DNA from: Nocardia concava NBRC 100430
GTDB taxonomy: Bacteria > Actinomycetota > Actinomycetes > Mycobacteriales > Mycobacteriaceae
Assembly: GCF_000308815.1 (NCBI RefSeq)
Contig: NZ_BAFX01000206.1
Location: 62,001 to 126,000 of the forward strand
DNA: 64,000 nt
Direction of reading: 5' to 3'
The position numbers and the translations under genes are program-made. Under the pieces are notes generated by a model. That model saw nothing but the letters and a program-made list of their open reading frames with translations, was not told the DNA's origin and did no database searches. This document shows positions 29,201 to 39,900 of this stretch, piece after piece; positions within the stretch are counted from its first letter, which is position 1, and each line of letters opens with the position of its first letter.

Positions 29201-32200
29201 CGACCTCGTCGTGGTCCCGGCGCGCCGCCGCCGCGACCATCGCGCGCGACTCGATCTCGGCGGGCAGGGTCTGCCGGGTCATCGCGGCCAGGACCGCGTC
29301 CGGCCCGATTTCGAGGAAGCGCCGCACACCCGAGGCCACCAGCGTCTGGACGCCAGGTGCGTAGCGCACCGCGCCGCGCACCTGCGCCACCCAGTAGTCC
29401 GGCTTCAGGATCTCGTCACCGGCGATCTCACCGGAAACATTGGATACCAGGGGAATTCGCGGGGGATGGAAAGTGACTGCGGCAGCGACGGTCTCGAACT
29501 CGCCCAGCATGGGTTCCATCAGGTGCGAATGGAAGGCGTGCGACACCCGCAGCCGGTTCGTCCTGCGGCCCCGCTCGGTGAACTGTTTGTCGAGTTCGTC
29601 GACGGCATCGGCGTCACCGGAGATGACCACGGCGGCAGGCGCGTTCACCGCCGCGATCGAAACCCGATCGCGGTACTCGGCGATCGCGGCGGCGACTTTG
29701 TCCTCGGGTGCGCCGACCGCGAGCATCGCACCGCCCTCGGGCAGTGCGTCCATCAGGCGACCGCGGGCCGCGACCAGCGCGCAGGCATCCTCCAGGGACC
29801 AGACGCCGGACAGGTAGGCCGCGGCCAGCTCGCCGATCGAATGGCCAACCAGGACATCGGGTGTCACGCCGAAGGACTCCAGCAGCCGGTACAGCGCCAC
29901 CTCGAACGCGAACAGTGCGGGCTGCGTGAAGCGGGTGCGATCGATCAGCTCGCCGGTGAACATCACCTGCCGCAGCGAAGTGCCGAGCAGGGGATCGAAC
30001 CTCTCGCACACCTCGTCGAGCGCGGCGGCGAAGACGGGGAAGGCCGCGGCGAGTTCCGCGCCCATACCGGCCCGCTGCGCGCCCTGGCCGGTGCAGAGGA
30101 AGGCGATCTTCCCTGCGCCCACGGAACTGGAAACCACTCCGGCAGAGGCGGTTCCGGCAGCCAGATGTTCCAGCCGGGCGAGCAGTTCTTCACGATCGGT
30201 GCCCAGGACCGCCGCCCGCGTCTCATGCTGGGCGCGGGTGGAGGCGAGCGCGTGCGCGACCTGCACCGGATCGGTGTCGGGGTGGTCGATCACCCAGCGC
30301 TGGAGTTTCGCCGCCTGCGCCCGCAGCGCGGCGTCGTTCTTGGCCGACAGCAGCCAGGGCACCGTACCGAGCGGCTGGCTATTGGCTTCCATCGGAAGGA
30401 CATTGCGCGGCGCCTCTTCGAGGATGGCGTGCGCGTTGGTGCCGCTGACACCGAACGACGACACCCCGGCGCGGCGCGGCCGGTCACCGGCGGGCCAGGG
30501 CTGCGCCTCGGTCAGCAGCGCGACGTCCGCGCCGGTCCAGTCCACGTGCGGGCTCGGCTCGTCGACATGCAGTGTCTTGGGCAGGGTTTCGTGCCGCAGC
30601 GCCTGCACCATCTTGATCACGCCGCCGACGCCCGCGGCGGCGACGGTGTGGCCGATATTCGACTTGAGCGAGCCGATCCGCAGCGGGTTCTGCGCGCGGT
30701 CGCGCCCGTAGACCGCCATCAGCGCCTGCGCCTCGATCGGATCGCCCAGCGCGGTGCCGGTGCCGTGCGCCTCGACCGCGTCGATATCCGACGGTGACAG
30801 ACCGGCATTCGCCAGCGCCGCCGTGATCACGCGTTCCTGGGACGGACCGTTCGGCGCGGTCAGGCCATTGCTCGCCCCGTCGGAGTTGATCGCCGTGCCA
30901 CGCACCAGGGCAAGAACGTTGTGCCCCAGGCGTTTCGCGTCGGAGAGCCGCTCGAGCACCAGCACCCCGGCGCCCTCGGAGAAGGCGACGCCGTCGGCGG
31001 CCGCGGAGAACGCCTTGCAGCGGCCGTCCGGCGACAGTCCGCGCTGCCGCGCGAAATCGACGGACAGATACGGGCTGGCCGCGACCGTCACGCCGCTCGC
31101 CAGCACGAGCGAGCTCTCACCGTTGCGCAGCGCCTGCGCGGCCAGGTGCAGCGAGACCAGCGAGGAGGAGCAGGCGGTGTCCACGGTGAGCGTGGGACCC
31201 TCCAACCCCAGCGCGTAGGCCACCCGGCCCGACATCACGCTGCTCGTGGTGCCGGTGAGCCGATAGCCCTCCAGATCACCGCCGACCAGGTCGACGTAAC
31301 CGGATGCGCCCGCGCCCACGAACACTCCGGTATCGGTGCCCCGCAACGAGTTCGGGTCGATCCCGGCGTCCTCGAGCGCCTCCCAGGACGTTTCGAGGAG
31401 CAGCCGCTGCTGCGGGTCCATCGCTGACGCCTCGCGGGGACCGATCCCGAAGAACGCCGGATCGAAATCGCCCGCCTTGTCGAGGAATCCGGCACGTCGC
31501 GCGTAGACGGTTCCGGGCTTGTCGGGATCCGAGTCGAACAGTCGCTCCAGATCCCAGCCGCGGTCGGTCGGGAAGTCGCCGGTCGCGTCGATACCTGCGG
31601 CGACGAGATCCCAGAGCTGATCGGGTGATTCGACGCCGCCGGGGAACCGGCAGGCCATGCCGACGATGGCGATCGGCTCGTCGGCGCGAACGCGGCGCAC
31701 GGTCTTCTTGACGGGTTCGCCGACGGTCGGCTCGATGCGGGAAAGCACCAGCTTCGCCACCGCCGCCGGGGTCGGATAGTCGAAGACCAGCGTCGACGGC
31801 AGTTGCAGACCGGTGGCCTTGCCCAGCCGGTTGCGGAACTCCACGCCGCCGAGCGAATCGAAACCGATCTCGTCGAAGCGCTGATCCGGCCGGATGTCGG
31901 CCGCGGAGTCGTGACCCAGGACCGCCGCGGCCGCGGACAGGACGGTCTCCAGCACTACTTCGCCGCGCCGGGCGGCGGGGATTTCGGCCAGGCGGGCACC
32001 GAGCGTCCCGGCCGCCGCGACGGCGGTCGGGGTGGCGGCACGGGCCCGGCGGGGCAGGAATCCGCGCAGGACCTCGGGCACCCCGGACTCGTCAGCGGTG
32101 CGCAGCGCAGTGGCATCGAACCGGATCGGCGACAATCGCGCCGCGCCGAGTGCGAGTGCCTCGTCGAACAGGCGCACACCCTCGGTGTCGGCGAGTGGGC

Positions 32201-35200
32201 TCAGCCCCAGCCGTTCCCAGCGTGCCAGCGCACCGCGATCCAGTGCACCGGTCATACCGCTGGACTGATTCCACGGACCCCACGCCAGCGAGGTCGCCGC
32301 GAGACCGGCGTCGCGCCGGCGCTGGGCCAGGGCATCCAGTACGGCATTGGCCGCGGCGTAGTTCGCCTGGCCCGAGGTGCCGAGGACGGCCGCGATCGAG
32401 GAGAACAGCACGAAGGCCCGGACGTCTCGGTCGCGGGTCAGTTCGTCCAGATGCCGAGCGCCGTCGACCTTCGGCGCGAAGACGCGGTCGATCTGCGCAT
32501 CGGTCAGCGCGGAGACGGTCCCGTCCTCGAGCACGCCGGCGGTGTGCACCACCGCGATCGGGGTATCGCCGATATCGGCGAGCAGTTCGCGCACCGCATC
32601 GCGATCGGCCACATCGCATGCGACGACCCGGGCTCTCGCCCCCAACCGCGCCAATTCCGCGACCAGCTCGGCGGCTCCGGCCGCGTCCGGGCCACGGCGT
32701 GAGGTCAGAACCAGGTCGCGCACACCGTATTCGGTGACCAGGTGCCGGGCGAACAGCGAGCCGAGGCCGCCGGTGCCGCCGGTGATCAGTACCGTCGCTC
32801 CGTCGAAATTCGAGGCGGTTTCCGTTGCCACACCGCTCGTTTCGGCGGCACGCCGGAGCCGGGGAACCAGAATGCGGTCGTCACGCAGCGCGATCTGTGG
32901 CGCGCGCGTAGCCAGTGCGGCGGTGATCCGCTCGGGGTTCGCGGGCGCGGCGGGATCGTCGTCGATCAGGACGAATCGATCGGGATGCTCCGACTGTGCG
33001 CTGCGCACGAGCCCCCACACCGCGGCCGCGGCAGGATCAGATGTTTCCCCGGGGATTCCGGCCCCGCCCGACGTCACCACTACCAGCCGGGAGTCGGTCG
33101 GCTGCTGCGTGAGCCACGAGCGCAGGTGCGTCAGGGTCGAGTGAACGAGTGCTCGAATCTCCTGCGGTTCGCCGGAAGCCGTTCCGTCCGAGGACGAACC
33201 GGCACGGAAGACCACGGACTCCGGAAGTTCCTCGGCGGCGATGAGAGCGCTCGGATTCGGATCCTCCTCCCAGTGCACCTCGTACAGCGCGGCGTCGTCG
33301 GCCGACAGCGCACTGCGGAATTCCTTGACGTCGTACGGCCGCATCACCACGGCATCCACCGAGACGACGGGATTGCCATCCGGGTCGACCGCCGCGACCG
33401 CCACGGCTTCCGGTCCCTGGGCGACCGCGATGACCCGCAGCGCGGACACCTCGGCGGACCGGGTGCCCGCGGCATGGTGGAACCGAGCCCCGGCCCAGCG
33501 GAACAGCAGCTTGCCGATGTTCGGATCGGGGTTGCCGTCCCGCCAGATCAGCCGGGAGAACGCGGCGTGCATCACCATGTCGAGCAGTGCGGGATGCAGG
33601 GTGTGGCGTACCGAATTCGACGCCGCGGCAGCGAGATCCGCGTTCAGCGAGATCTCGGAGAAGACGGCGTCGTCGCGCTCCCATACCTGCTGGACCCCGA
33701 GGAATGCCGGACCGTATTCGAGTCCCGCGTCCTGGGCGATCTGCGCGGGCAGACCGGCACTGTCGAAGTGTTCCGCGTCGGCGGGCGGCCACGATTCCGC
33801 CCGCAGCCGGGCGAGCACCTCCGGCTCGGCCCCGGCGGAGGCGGCGAGCGAACCTGTCGCGTTGTGGATCCATTCCTCGGAAGCCGATGTGCGGAAATAG
33901 AATTCGAACGGGCGATGCCCGGTCGCATCGGGGGCCTGCACCAGCACCTGGAGTTCGATCTCATCGCCGTCGGTGGGCACGATCGGTGCTTGCAGCGTGA
34001 GTTCTTCGACTGCCTCGCAACCGATTCGGCCACCGGCGACGAGCAGGAACTCGATGAGCGTGGCGCTCGGCAGCACCATCACGCCGTACGACATGTGGTC
34101 GGCGATCCACGGATGCGTCGCCGCCGATAGTCGGCCGGTGAAGAGCCATTCGTCCGAACCGGCCAATCCGAGCACGCCGGTGAGGATCGGATGGTCCGAC
34201 AGGTCCGCGGATGCAGCGTGGTCGGGGTTCAACCAGTAGCGGCGACGCTGGAATGCGTACTTGGGCAGGGCGATCGGAACCGTACCGCGCTCGGCGAAGG
34301 CGGATCGCCAGTCGACGCGCGCGCCGGTGACCTGGATCTGCGCCAGGGCTGCGACGAACTGCCCGACTTCTTCGGACGACCGCCGTGCCAAGGCCACCGT
34401 CGCCGGGGGACCCGTGGGACCGGTGTTCTCGCCGAGGCATTCGCGGGTCATGGCGGTCAATACCGCGTCGGGTCCGACCTCGACGAAGCGGCTGACGCCG
34501 TCGGCGTGCAGGGTGTCGATGGCGGGTGCGAAGCGGACGGTGGCGCGGACCTGCTGCACCCAGTACTCGGGATCTGTCACGGCATTACCGGCCGGCTCGC
34601 CGGTGACGGTCGAGACGATCGGCAGACGAGGGGTGCTGTAGGTGAGTTTCTGTGCAACCGAGCGGAACTTGTCGAGCATCGGCGCCATGAGCGCCGAATG
34701 GAAGGCGTGGCTCACCCGTAGCCGCTTGGTCCGGATGCCTTCGGCGGTGAGTTCGCGCTCCAGGCTCTCGATCGCCTCGGTATCGCCGGACAGGACCGTC
34801 GAGGCGGGACCGTTCTGCGCGGCTATCGAAACCCGATCGGCCACTGCCGCGGTGAGTTCGGCCGCGCGCGCCGCGTCGATCGCCACGGCGAGCATCGCAC
34901 CGCCTTCGGGCAGTGCGCCCATCAGACGGCCGCGGGCCGCCACAAGAGCGCAGGCGTGCGGCAGTGACAGCACTCCGGCGACATGCGCCGCCGCCAGCTC
35001 GCCGATCGAGTGTCCGGCCAGCACATCCGGTGTGACACCGAAGGATTCGAGCAGGCGGAACAGTGCCACTTCGAAGGCGAACAGCGCGGGCTGTGTCCAT
35101 TCGGTGCGGTCCAGCAGGCTCTCGGGGTCGGTGAACATCACCTCCCGCAGCGACCGTCCGAGCACCCGATCGAACACCGCGCACACCTCGTCCAGCGCGG

Positions 35201-36974
35201 TGGCGAAGGCCGGGTACACGCCGTAGAGATCGGCGCCCATCCCGACGCGCTGCGCGCCCTGACCGGTGAACAGGAAAGCGGTGGTACCGGAATCGGACTT
35301 CGCTACAACTCTATTCGGTCCATTCGAGGCCAGATCCGCCAACCCGGCCAGCAGTTCGGCACGGTCGCGGCCGGTGACCGCGCCGCGCCAATCGAGCAGA
35401 GCCCGCGAGCTCGCCAGGGAGTGCGCCAGCTCGTGCACGTCCACGTCGGGGCGCTCGATCAGCCACTGCCGCAACCGATCCGCTTGTGCGTGCAGGGCGG
35501 CTTCGGATTTGGCCGAGATGACCAGCGCGACGGTGTCGGCCGAGACGCGCGGCAAGGTCTCCGCCTCGGCCGCGACCTCCGCCGGGGCAGGAGCTTCCTC
35601 GAGAATGAGATGCGCATTGGTTCCGCTGGCGCCGAAGGAGGACACGCCCGCTCGACGCACCCGTTCGCCCTGCGGCCACGGGTGGCTGTCCTGCAGCAGG
35701 CGGACCGTACCGGCGGACCAATCCACGTGCGGCGTGGGCTCATCCACGTGCAGCGTCTTCGGCAGCACACCGTGGCGCATGGCCTGCACCATCTTGATCA
35801 CGCCGCCGACGCCCGCGGCGGCCGAGGTGTGACCGATATTGGACTTCAGCGAGCCCAGATGCAGCGGGTCCCCTTCGCGCCCCGCGCCGTAGACGCCGAT
35901 GAGCGCCTGCGCCTCGATCGGATCGCCGAGCATGGTGCCGGTGCCGTGCGCCTCGACCGCGTCGACGTCGGCGGGCTCCAGTCCGGCATTGGCCAGCGCC
36001 TGGGCGATGACCCGCTCCTGGGACGGGCCGTTCGGCGCGGTGAGGCCGTTGCTCGCACCGTCCTGATTGACCGCGCTTCCGCGAATGACCGCCAGCACGT
36101 GGTGTCCCGCGCGCTGGGCGTCCGAGAGCCGTTCCAGCACAAGCATTCCGAGACCCTCGGAGAAACCGGTGCCGTCGGCGGCGGCCGCGAACGCCTTACA
36201 GCGCGCATCGCTGGACAGTGCCCGCTGCCGGGCGAAAGCGATCAACAGCGACGGGTCCGACATGATGGTGACGCCGCCGGCCAGAGCCACGTCGGTATCG
36301 CCGGAACGCAAGGCCTGGCAGGCCAGGTGGATGGCCACCAGCGAAGACGAGCACGCGGTATCGACCGCGATCGCCGGGCCGGTGAAGCCGAAGGTGTAGG
36401 CGATGCGCCCGGCCAGGACGCTGTTCGAAACACCCAGGTAGGCATGGCCTTCGGTCTCGGCGCCGATCGTGGCCGAACCGATGCGGGGCCCATAGTGCTG
36501 ATGGATGACACCGGCGAACACACCGGTTTCGCTGCCCCGCAGCGACGTCGGGTCGATGCCCGCGTCCTCGAGGGCCTCCCAGGCGGCCTCCAGCATGAGC
36601 CGCTGCTGCGGGTCCATGGCCGCCGCCTCGCGGGGGCCGATGCCGAAGAAGGCGGCATCGAAATCGCCGATGTCGTCGAGGAATCCGCCGTCGCGCGTGT
36701 AGATGCTGCCCGCCGCGTCCGGATTCGGATCGAACAGCCGCTCGAGATCCCAGCCTCGATCGCTCGGATAGCCGCCGATGGCGTCGATGCCGTCCGCGGT
36801 CAGCTGCCACAGCTGCTCGGGGGAGCGCACGCCGCCCGGATACCGGCACGCCATGCCGACAATGGCGATCGGCTCCTGCAGCCGATCGGTGAGCGTGCGC
36901 AGCCGCTGCTTGGTGTCGTACAGCTCCTTGGCCGTCTTCTTGAGGTACCGGCGCAGTTCGTCGTCGTCAGCCAT
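26220..36974 (-). CDS. Type I PKS B: modules 3 and 4, each KS-AT-DH-KR-ACP
   Basis: 3584-residue bimodular synthase. The N-terminal docking coiled coil (1-33, lysine/arginine-rich) should accept PKS A. Module 3: KS (Cys208), AT 568-845 (GHSIGE, HAFHS), DH 929-1228 (DHMSYGVMVLP), KR 1395-1598 (B-type LED), ACP 1678-1741. Module 4: KS (Cys1935), AT 2289-2565, DH 2652-2935 (DHTTYGVVVVP), KR 3122-3322 (B-type LAD), ACP 3408-3471. A Pro/Ala linker and an acidic C-terminal docking tail (DDELFNLIDEEF) follow. Both DH domains belong with that of module 1 in a subgroup with VPSA or LPSA after the catalytic motif and a GKLLFRW segment; the catalytic His and Asp are retained. Expected chemistry is two malonyl extensions, each giving an alkene. 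AGGAG lies eight bases before the ATG, 24 bases after the PKS A stop. Confidence 0.95.
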   Translation of the reverse strand: MADDDELRRYLKKTAKELYDTKQRLRTLTDRLQEPIAIVGMACRYPGGVRSPEQLWQLTADGIDAIGGYPSDRGWDLERLFDPNPDAAGSIYTRDGGFLDDIGDFDAAFFGIGPREAAAMDPQQRLMLEAAWEALEDAGIDPTSLRGSETGVFAGVIHQHYGPRIGSATIGAETEGHAYLGVSNSVLAGRIAYTFGFTGPAIAVDTACSSSLVAIHLACQALRSGDTDVALAGGVTIMSDPSLLIAFARQRALSSDARCKAFAAAADGTGFSEGLGMLVLERLSDAQRAGHHVLAVIRGSAVNQDGASNGLTAPNGPSQERVIAQALANAGLEPADVDAVEAHGTGTMLGDPIEAQALIGVYGAGREGDPLHLGSLKSNIGHTSAAAGVGGVIKMVQAMRHGVLPKTLHVDEPTPHVDWSAGTVRLLQDSHPWPQGERVRRAGVSSFGASGTNAHLILEEAPAPAEVAAEAETLPRVSADTVALVISAKSEAALHAQADRLRQWLIERPDVDVHELAHSLASSRALLDWRGAVTGRDRAELLAGLADLASNGPNRVVAKSDSGTTAFLFTGQGAQRVGMGADLYGVYPAFATALDEVCAVFDRVLGRSLREVMFTDPESLLDRTEWTQPALFAFEVALFRLLESFGVTPDVLAGHSIGELAAAHVAGVLSLPHACALVAARGRLMGALPEGGAMLAVAIDAARAAELTAAVADRVSIAAQNGPASTVLSGDTEAIESLERELTAEGIRTKRLRVSHAFHSALMAPMLDKFRSVAQKLTYSTPRLPIVSTVTGEPAGNAVTDPEYWVQQVRATVRFAPAIDTLHADGVSRFVEVGPDAVLTAMTRECLGENTGPTGPPATVALARRSSEEVGQFVAALAQIQVTGARVDWRSAFAERGTVPIALPKYAFQRRRYWLNPDHAASADLSDHPILTGVLGLAGSDEWLFTGRLSAATHPWIADHMSYGVMVLPSATLIEFLLVAGGRIGCEAVEELTLQAPIVPTDGDEIELQVLVQAPDATGHRPFEFYFRTSASEEWIHNATGSLAASAGAEPEVLARLRAESWPPADAEHFDSAGLPAQIAQDAGLEYGPAFLGVQQVWERDDAVFSEISLNADLAAAASNSVRHTLHPALLDMVMHAAFSRLIWRDGNPDPNIGKLLFRWAGARFHHAAGTRSAEVSALRVIAVAQGPEAVAVAAVDPDGNPVVSVDAVVMRPYDVKEFRSALSADDAALYEVHWEEDPNPSALIAAEELPESVVFRAGSSSDGTASGEPQEIRALVHSTLTHLRSWLTQQPTDSRLVVVTSGGAGIPGETSDPAAAAVWGLVRSAQSEHPDRFVLIDDDPAAPANPERITAALATRAPQIALRDDRILVPRLRRAAETSGVATETASNFDGATVLITGGTGGLGSLFARHLVTEYGVRDLVLTSRRGPDAAGAAELVAELARLGARARVVACDVADRDAVRELLADIGDTPIAVVHTAGVLEDGTVSALTDAQIDRVFAPKVDGARHLDELTRDRDVRAFVLFSSIAAVLGTSGQANYAAANAVLDALAQRRRDAGLAATSLAWGPWNQSSGMTGALDRGALARWERLGLSPLADTEGVRLFDEALALGAARLSPIRFDATALRTADESGVPEVLRGFLPRRARAATPTAVAAAGTLGARLAEIPAARRGEVVLETVLSAAAAVLGHDSAADIRPDQRFDEIGFDSLGGVEFRNRLGKATGLQLPSTLVFDYPTPAAVAKLVLSRIEPTVGEPVKKTVRRVRADEPIAIVGMACRFPGGVESPDQLWDLVAAGIDATGDFPTDRGWDLERLFDSDPDKPGTVYARRAGFLDKAGDFDPAFFGIGPREASAMDPQQRLLLETSWEALEDAGIDPNSLRGTDTGVFVGAGASGYVDLVGGDLEGYRLTGTTSSVMSGRVAYALGLEGPTLTVDTACSSSLVSLHLAAQALRNGESSLVLASGVTVAASPYLSVDFARQRGLSPDGRCKAFSAAADGVAFSEGAGVLVLERLSDAKRLGHNVLALVRGTAINSDGASNGLTAPNGPSQERVITAALANAGLSPSDIDAVEAHGTGTALGDPIEAQALMAVYGRDRAQNPLRIGSLKSNIGHTVAAAGVGGVIKMVQALRHETLPKTLHVDEPSPHVDWTGADVALLTEAQPWPAGDRPRRAGVSSFGVSGTNAHAILEEAPRNVLPMEANSQPLGTVPWLLSAKNDAALRAQAAKLQRWVIDHPDTDPVQVAHALASTRAQHETRAAVLGTDREELLARLEHLAAGTASAGVVSSSVGAGKIAFLCTGQGAQRAGMGAELAAAFPVFAAALDEVCERFDPLLGTSLRQVMFTGELIDRTRFTQPALFAFEVALYRLLESFGVTPDVLVGHSIGELAAAYLSGVWSLEDACALVAARGRLMDALPEGGAMLAVGAPEDKVAAAIAEYRDRVSIAAVNAPAAVVISGDADAVDELDKQFTERGRRTNRLRVSHAFHSHLMEPMLGEFETVAAAVTFHPPRIPLVSNVSGEIAGDEILKPDYWVAQVRGAVRYAPGVQTLVASGVRRFLEIGPDAVLAAMTRQTLPAEIESRAMVAAAARRDHDEVEQFVTMLAQAHTAGVSVDWTPLFGDRPTPRIGLPTYAFQHQRYWLEPGLGQRRTDASEHPLLTDVVRVADRDEWMFTGRFSLPTHPWMTDHTTYGVVVVPSAALMEMLLVAGRRIGCEVVDELILERPILPPADGEVELQVLVREPDGAGRRSFTFHYRLPGGEWARNASGVLSGRPLIDLGLMEMLRTTPWPPVGAESVDTEWIPGHATRVAGLAYGPSFRGIDAAWHSDDMSFSEITLNPEVPGDGFQLHPGLFDMVMHAGLVSLIWSDLDGNPAEGKLLFRWGATQFHTTAPVTSMRVMAVRRSDEAIAVVAVDQDGNPVVSIDEVVMRSYDVDQFRATLSGGGAGRYGLRWTPTDIPDALAPLGSAAVLGAAVVAGIDERYSDLAALATNPTVPDVVVWSEAAGSQQQSARARLHAAWDLVRGWLTDERFGRSQLVVVTENAATVPGSEPDPAAAAVSGLIRSAQAEYPDRIVLLDVDRVGIQHLSADAIRTAIAASEPQVVARGDSVLAPRLEPVTSAAGEPISFGTGTVLITGGTGGLGALLARHLVTAHGVDRLLLVSRRGEQADGATELAAELSGYGAHVRIAACDVTDRDALRNLLADLPGEHPLTAVVHAAGVLADSTFDGLTTDRIDQVFAPKAEAAWHLHELTRELNLSAFVMFSSIAGMIGSAGQANYVAANGFLDALALRRRAEGLPGLALAWGPWQQDLGMTGTLDRTAMNRLDRLGLTPLDHEDGLRLFDASLTTAEPVPALLHLDTDKLRVEAHTGSVPAVLRGFVRAGGRTATRVNEGPSLGERLHGVAEAKWHGVVLDLVREHAATVLGYESLDDINPDRGFDELGFDSLGGVEFRNRLSKVVGMSLPSTLVFDYPTARDLAGYLLQQALAEAPAPAAAPAPSAAPVSSASVPPEIAQLEAMVERIIANGGNTDATIAALRGITDRLHAHLGDAWSDSDYRDLEVYGDTEVYEDLESHSDDELFNLIDEEFGPA

Positions 36975-36998
36975 CAGTGAAACTCCTGGTCTGTCAGC

Positions 36999-39900
36999 TC
37001 AGAGGCTGTCGATGAATTCGAAAAGCTCGTCGTCGTCGGCGGATTCGAGATCGCCGGCGTCATCCACTCCCGTTGGGTGAAGTGGGCCGCGATCGGCCGC
37101 CGTGTCCTCGAGCTTGCGGAGTAGCGCGGACACCTTTTTCGCCAGGTCGGAACGCTGCGACGAGGTCAGTTCCGCCGCGGCGAAACTTCTGGTGAGCGTG
37201 TCGACCTCGGCGGTGAGCGCTCGCGCGGCCGCGTCGGCGGGCACCAGCTCCTGGCGGAGGAACTCGGCCAGGGCCGCCGGGGTCGGATGATCGAACATGG
37301 CGGTGGCCGAGAGCTGCACTCCGGCAGCCGTTTTCAGCCTGTTACGGAATTCCATCACCCCGAGCGAGTCGAACCCGATGGCGCTGAACGGTTTATCCGG
37401 CTCCATCGCCTCGGCGCCGGTGAGCCCGAGCACGGCGGCGGCGTGCACGCCGATCACACCGAGCAGGACCCGCTTCTGCTCTTCGGGTGAACGACCGAGC
37501 AGGCGAGTGACCAGCTGTCCCGAATCCGGGGCGACCTCGGCCGTCGTCGATTCGGTGACCGGACCGCGGCGTGCTGCGGGCTTGGACAGTGCCCGCATGA
37601 TCGGACGGACACCCGCCGGATCGCCGAGTGCGTCGCGGTCGATGCGGACCGCCACGAAGGTCGAACGGCCGGCGGCCGCCGCCGCGTCGAAGAGGGCCAT
37701 GCCCTCCTCGGCATCGAGCGGTAGCAAGCCCTCTCGTCGCAGTCGCGCCAGATCGGCTTCGGTCAGATCGCCGGTCATACCGCTGCTCTGCTGCCACGGC
37801 CCCCATGCGATGGAGGTTGCGGGCAGTCCCTCGGCGCGCCGCTGGTGCGCCAGTGCGTCGAGGAAGGTGTTGGCGGCGGCGTAGTTGGCCTGGCCCGCCG
37901 TACCGAGGATGCCCGCGATCGAGGAGTAGAGCACGAAGGCCGAGAGGTCCAGGCCCGCGGTGGCTTCGTGCAGATTCCAGGCGGCGTCGACCTTGGGGCG
38001 CAGGACCCGTGCGATCTGCTCGTCGGTCATGGTGGCAAGCAGGCCGTCGGCCAGCACACCCGCCGCGTGCACGACCATGGTCAGCGGGTGCTCGGCGGGG
38101 ATCGCGGCGAGCAGCCGGTCGAGTGCCGCCCGATCGGCCGCGTCGCATGCGACGACGTCCACGTGCGCGCCGAGTGCGGTGAGTTCGGCGACCGTCTCCG
38201 CCGCACCGGGCGTCTCCGCGCCGCGTCGGCTCGCGAGCACGAGCCTGCGCACGCCGTGGGCGGTGATGAGGTGGCGTGCGGCCACCACACCCAATCCGCC
38301 GGTGCCGCCGGTGATCAGCACGGTTCCATCGGTGCGCGGCTCGGTCGGGACCGTCAGCACGTTCTTGCCGACACCCCGGGCCTGGCTGAGATAGCGGAAG
38401 GCCTCGGGTGCGCGACGCAGATCCCACGAGGTGATCGGGTACGGCTTCAGCTCGCCACGGTCGAACAGTTCCACGAGGGCTGTCAGAATCTCTTGCAGCC
38501 GTTCGGGTCCCGCCTCCATCAGCATGAAGCTGGCGTAGCGCACGCCGGGGTGGGTCGCGGCGACCTCGGCCGGGTCGCGGCGGTCGATCATGCCCATCTC
38601 GACGAATCGGCCGCCGCGGGGGAGCAGGCGCAGCGAAGCGTCCACGAATTCGCCCGCCAGGGAATCGAGCACGATGTCCACGCCCGCGCCGCCGGTGCGC
38701 TCCAGGAACTCCTGCTCGAATTCCAGGGTTCGGGAGTCGGCGATATCGGAGTCGTCGAAATACATGTCGCGCAGTACATTCCACTTGGGCTTGCTCGCCG
38801 TGGCCAGGACGCGCAATCCCAGGTGCCGCGCGAGCTGCACCGCGGCCATGCCGACGCCGCCGGTTGCGGCGTGCAGCAGCAGCGTCTCGCCGGAGCGGGC
38901 GTCAGCCAAGTCGACCAGACCGTAGTAGGCGGTCGCGTACACGATCGGAACGGCGGCGGCCTGTGCGAACGACCAGCCCCGTGGCATCGGTGCGAGCAGT
39001 CGACGGTCCACCACGACCACCGAACTCATACCGGGCGTGAAGCCGAAAACGCGGTCGCCGACGGCGAATTCGGTGACGTCGGGCGCGACTTCGAGCACGA
39101 CGCCCGCGCCCTCGCCGCCGATTCGGCCGAGCGGATCCGGATAGGTGCCCAAGGCCATGAGCACATCGCGGAAGTTCAGGCCCACCGCTCGCATGCTCAC
39201 CCGGACCTGGCCCGGTTCGAGAGCGGTTGTCGCGCCTGCGGTTTCGTCGAGTCCGAAGTTCTCTGCGGCCAGCGTGCCCTTGTCGCGGAGGGTCAGCGCC
39301 CAGGCGGAAGCGTCGGGGGCGGTCAGGGCGGCGGAGTCGCGGGCGACGCGCGGGACGTACACCGCCGAACCCCGCACGGCCAGTTGGGATTCGTCGGCGA
39401 TCATCGCCGCCGACTCCACGGCCGCACGATGGTCACCGTCCCCGCCGACGTCCACGAGCCGGATCCGGTCCGGGTTCTCGCTCTGCGCGGTGCGGAGCAA
39501 GCCCCACACCGCAGCACTTGCCGGATCGATGTGCTCGCCGACCTCGGCCGCGACCGCCCGGCGGGTGACCACCACGACGGGATCCTCACCCTCCAGCAGT
39601 CGCCGCACGCGAGCGGCGACGCCGATGACGGTCTGGCGCACCGAATCCGGGACGCTCGGCCCGGTCACCGGTTCGATGGCGGCGACCACATGCCTGTGCC
39701 CGCCGATGGTGGCGATCTCGTAGTCGCCGTCGGGTGCGGTGTCGCCCCAGAAGACTTCCACGGTGCCGCCGTCCGTTTGCGGCCCGGCTACCCAATCGAC
39801 GTGGTAACCGAGGCGGTCGCGCGGGGATTCGGTGAGCGCGCCCGTCGCGATGGCGCGCAGGGTCAGCGCCCCAACCTCACCGACGGGCATGCCCGCCTGG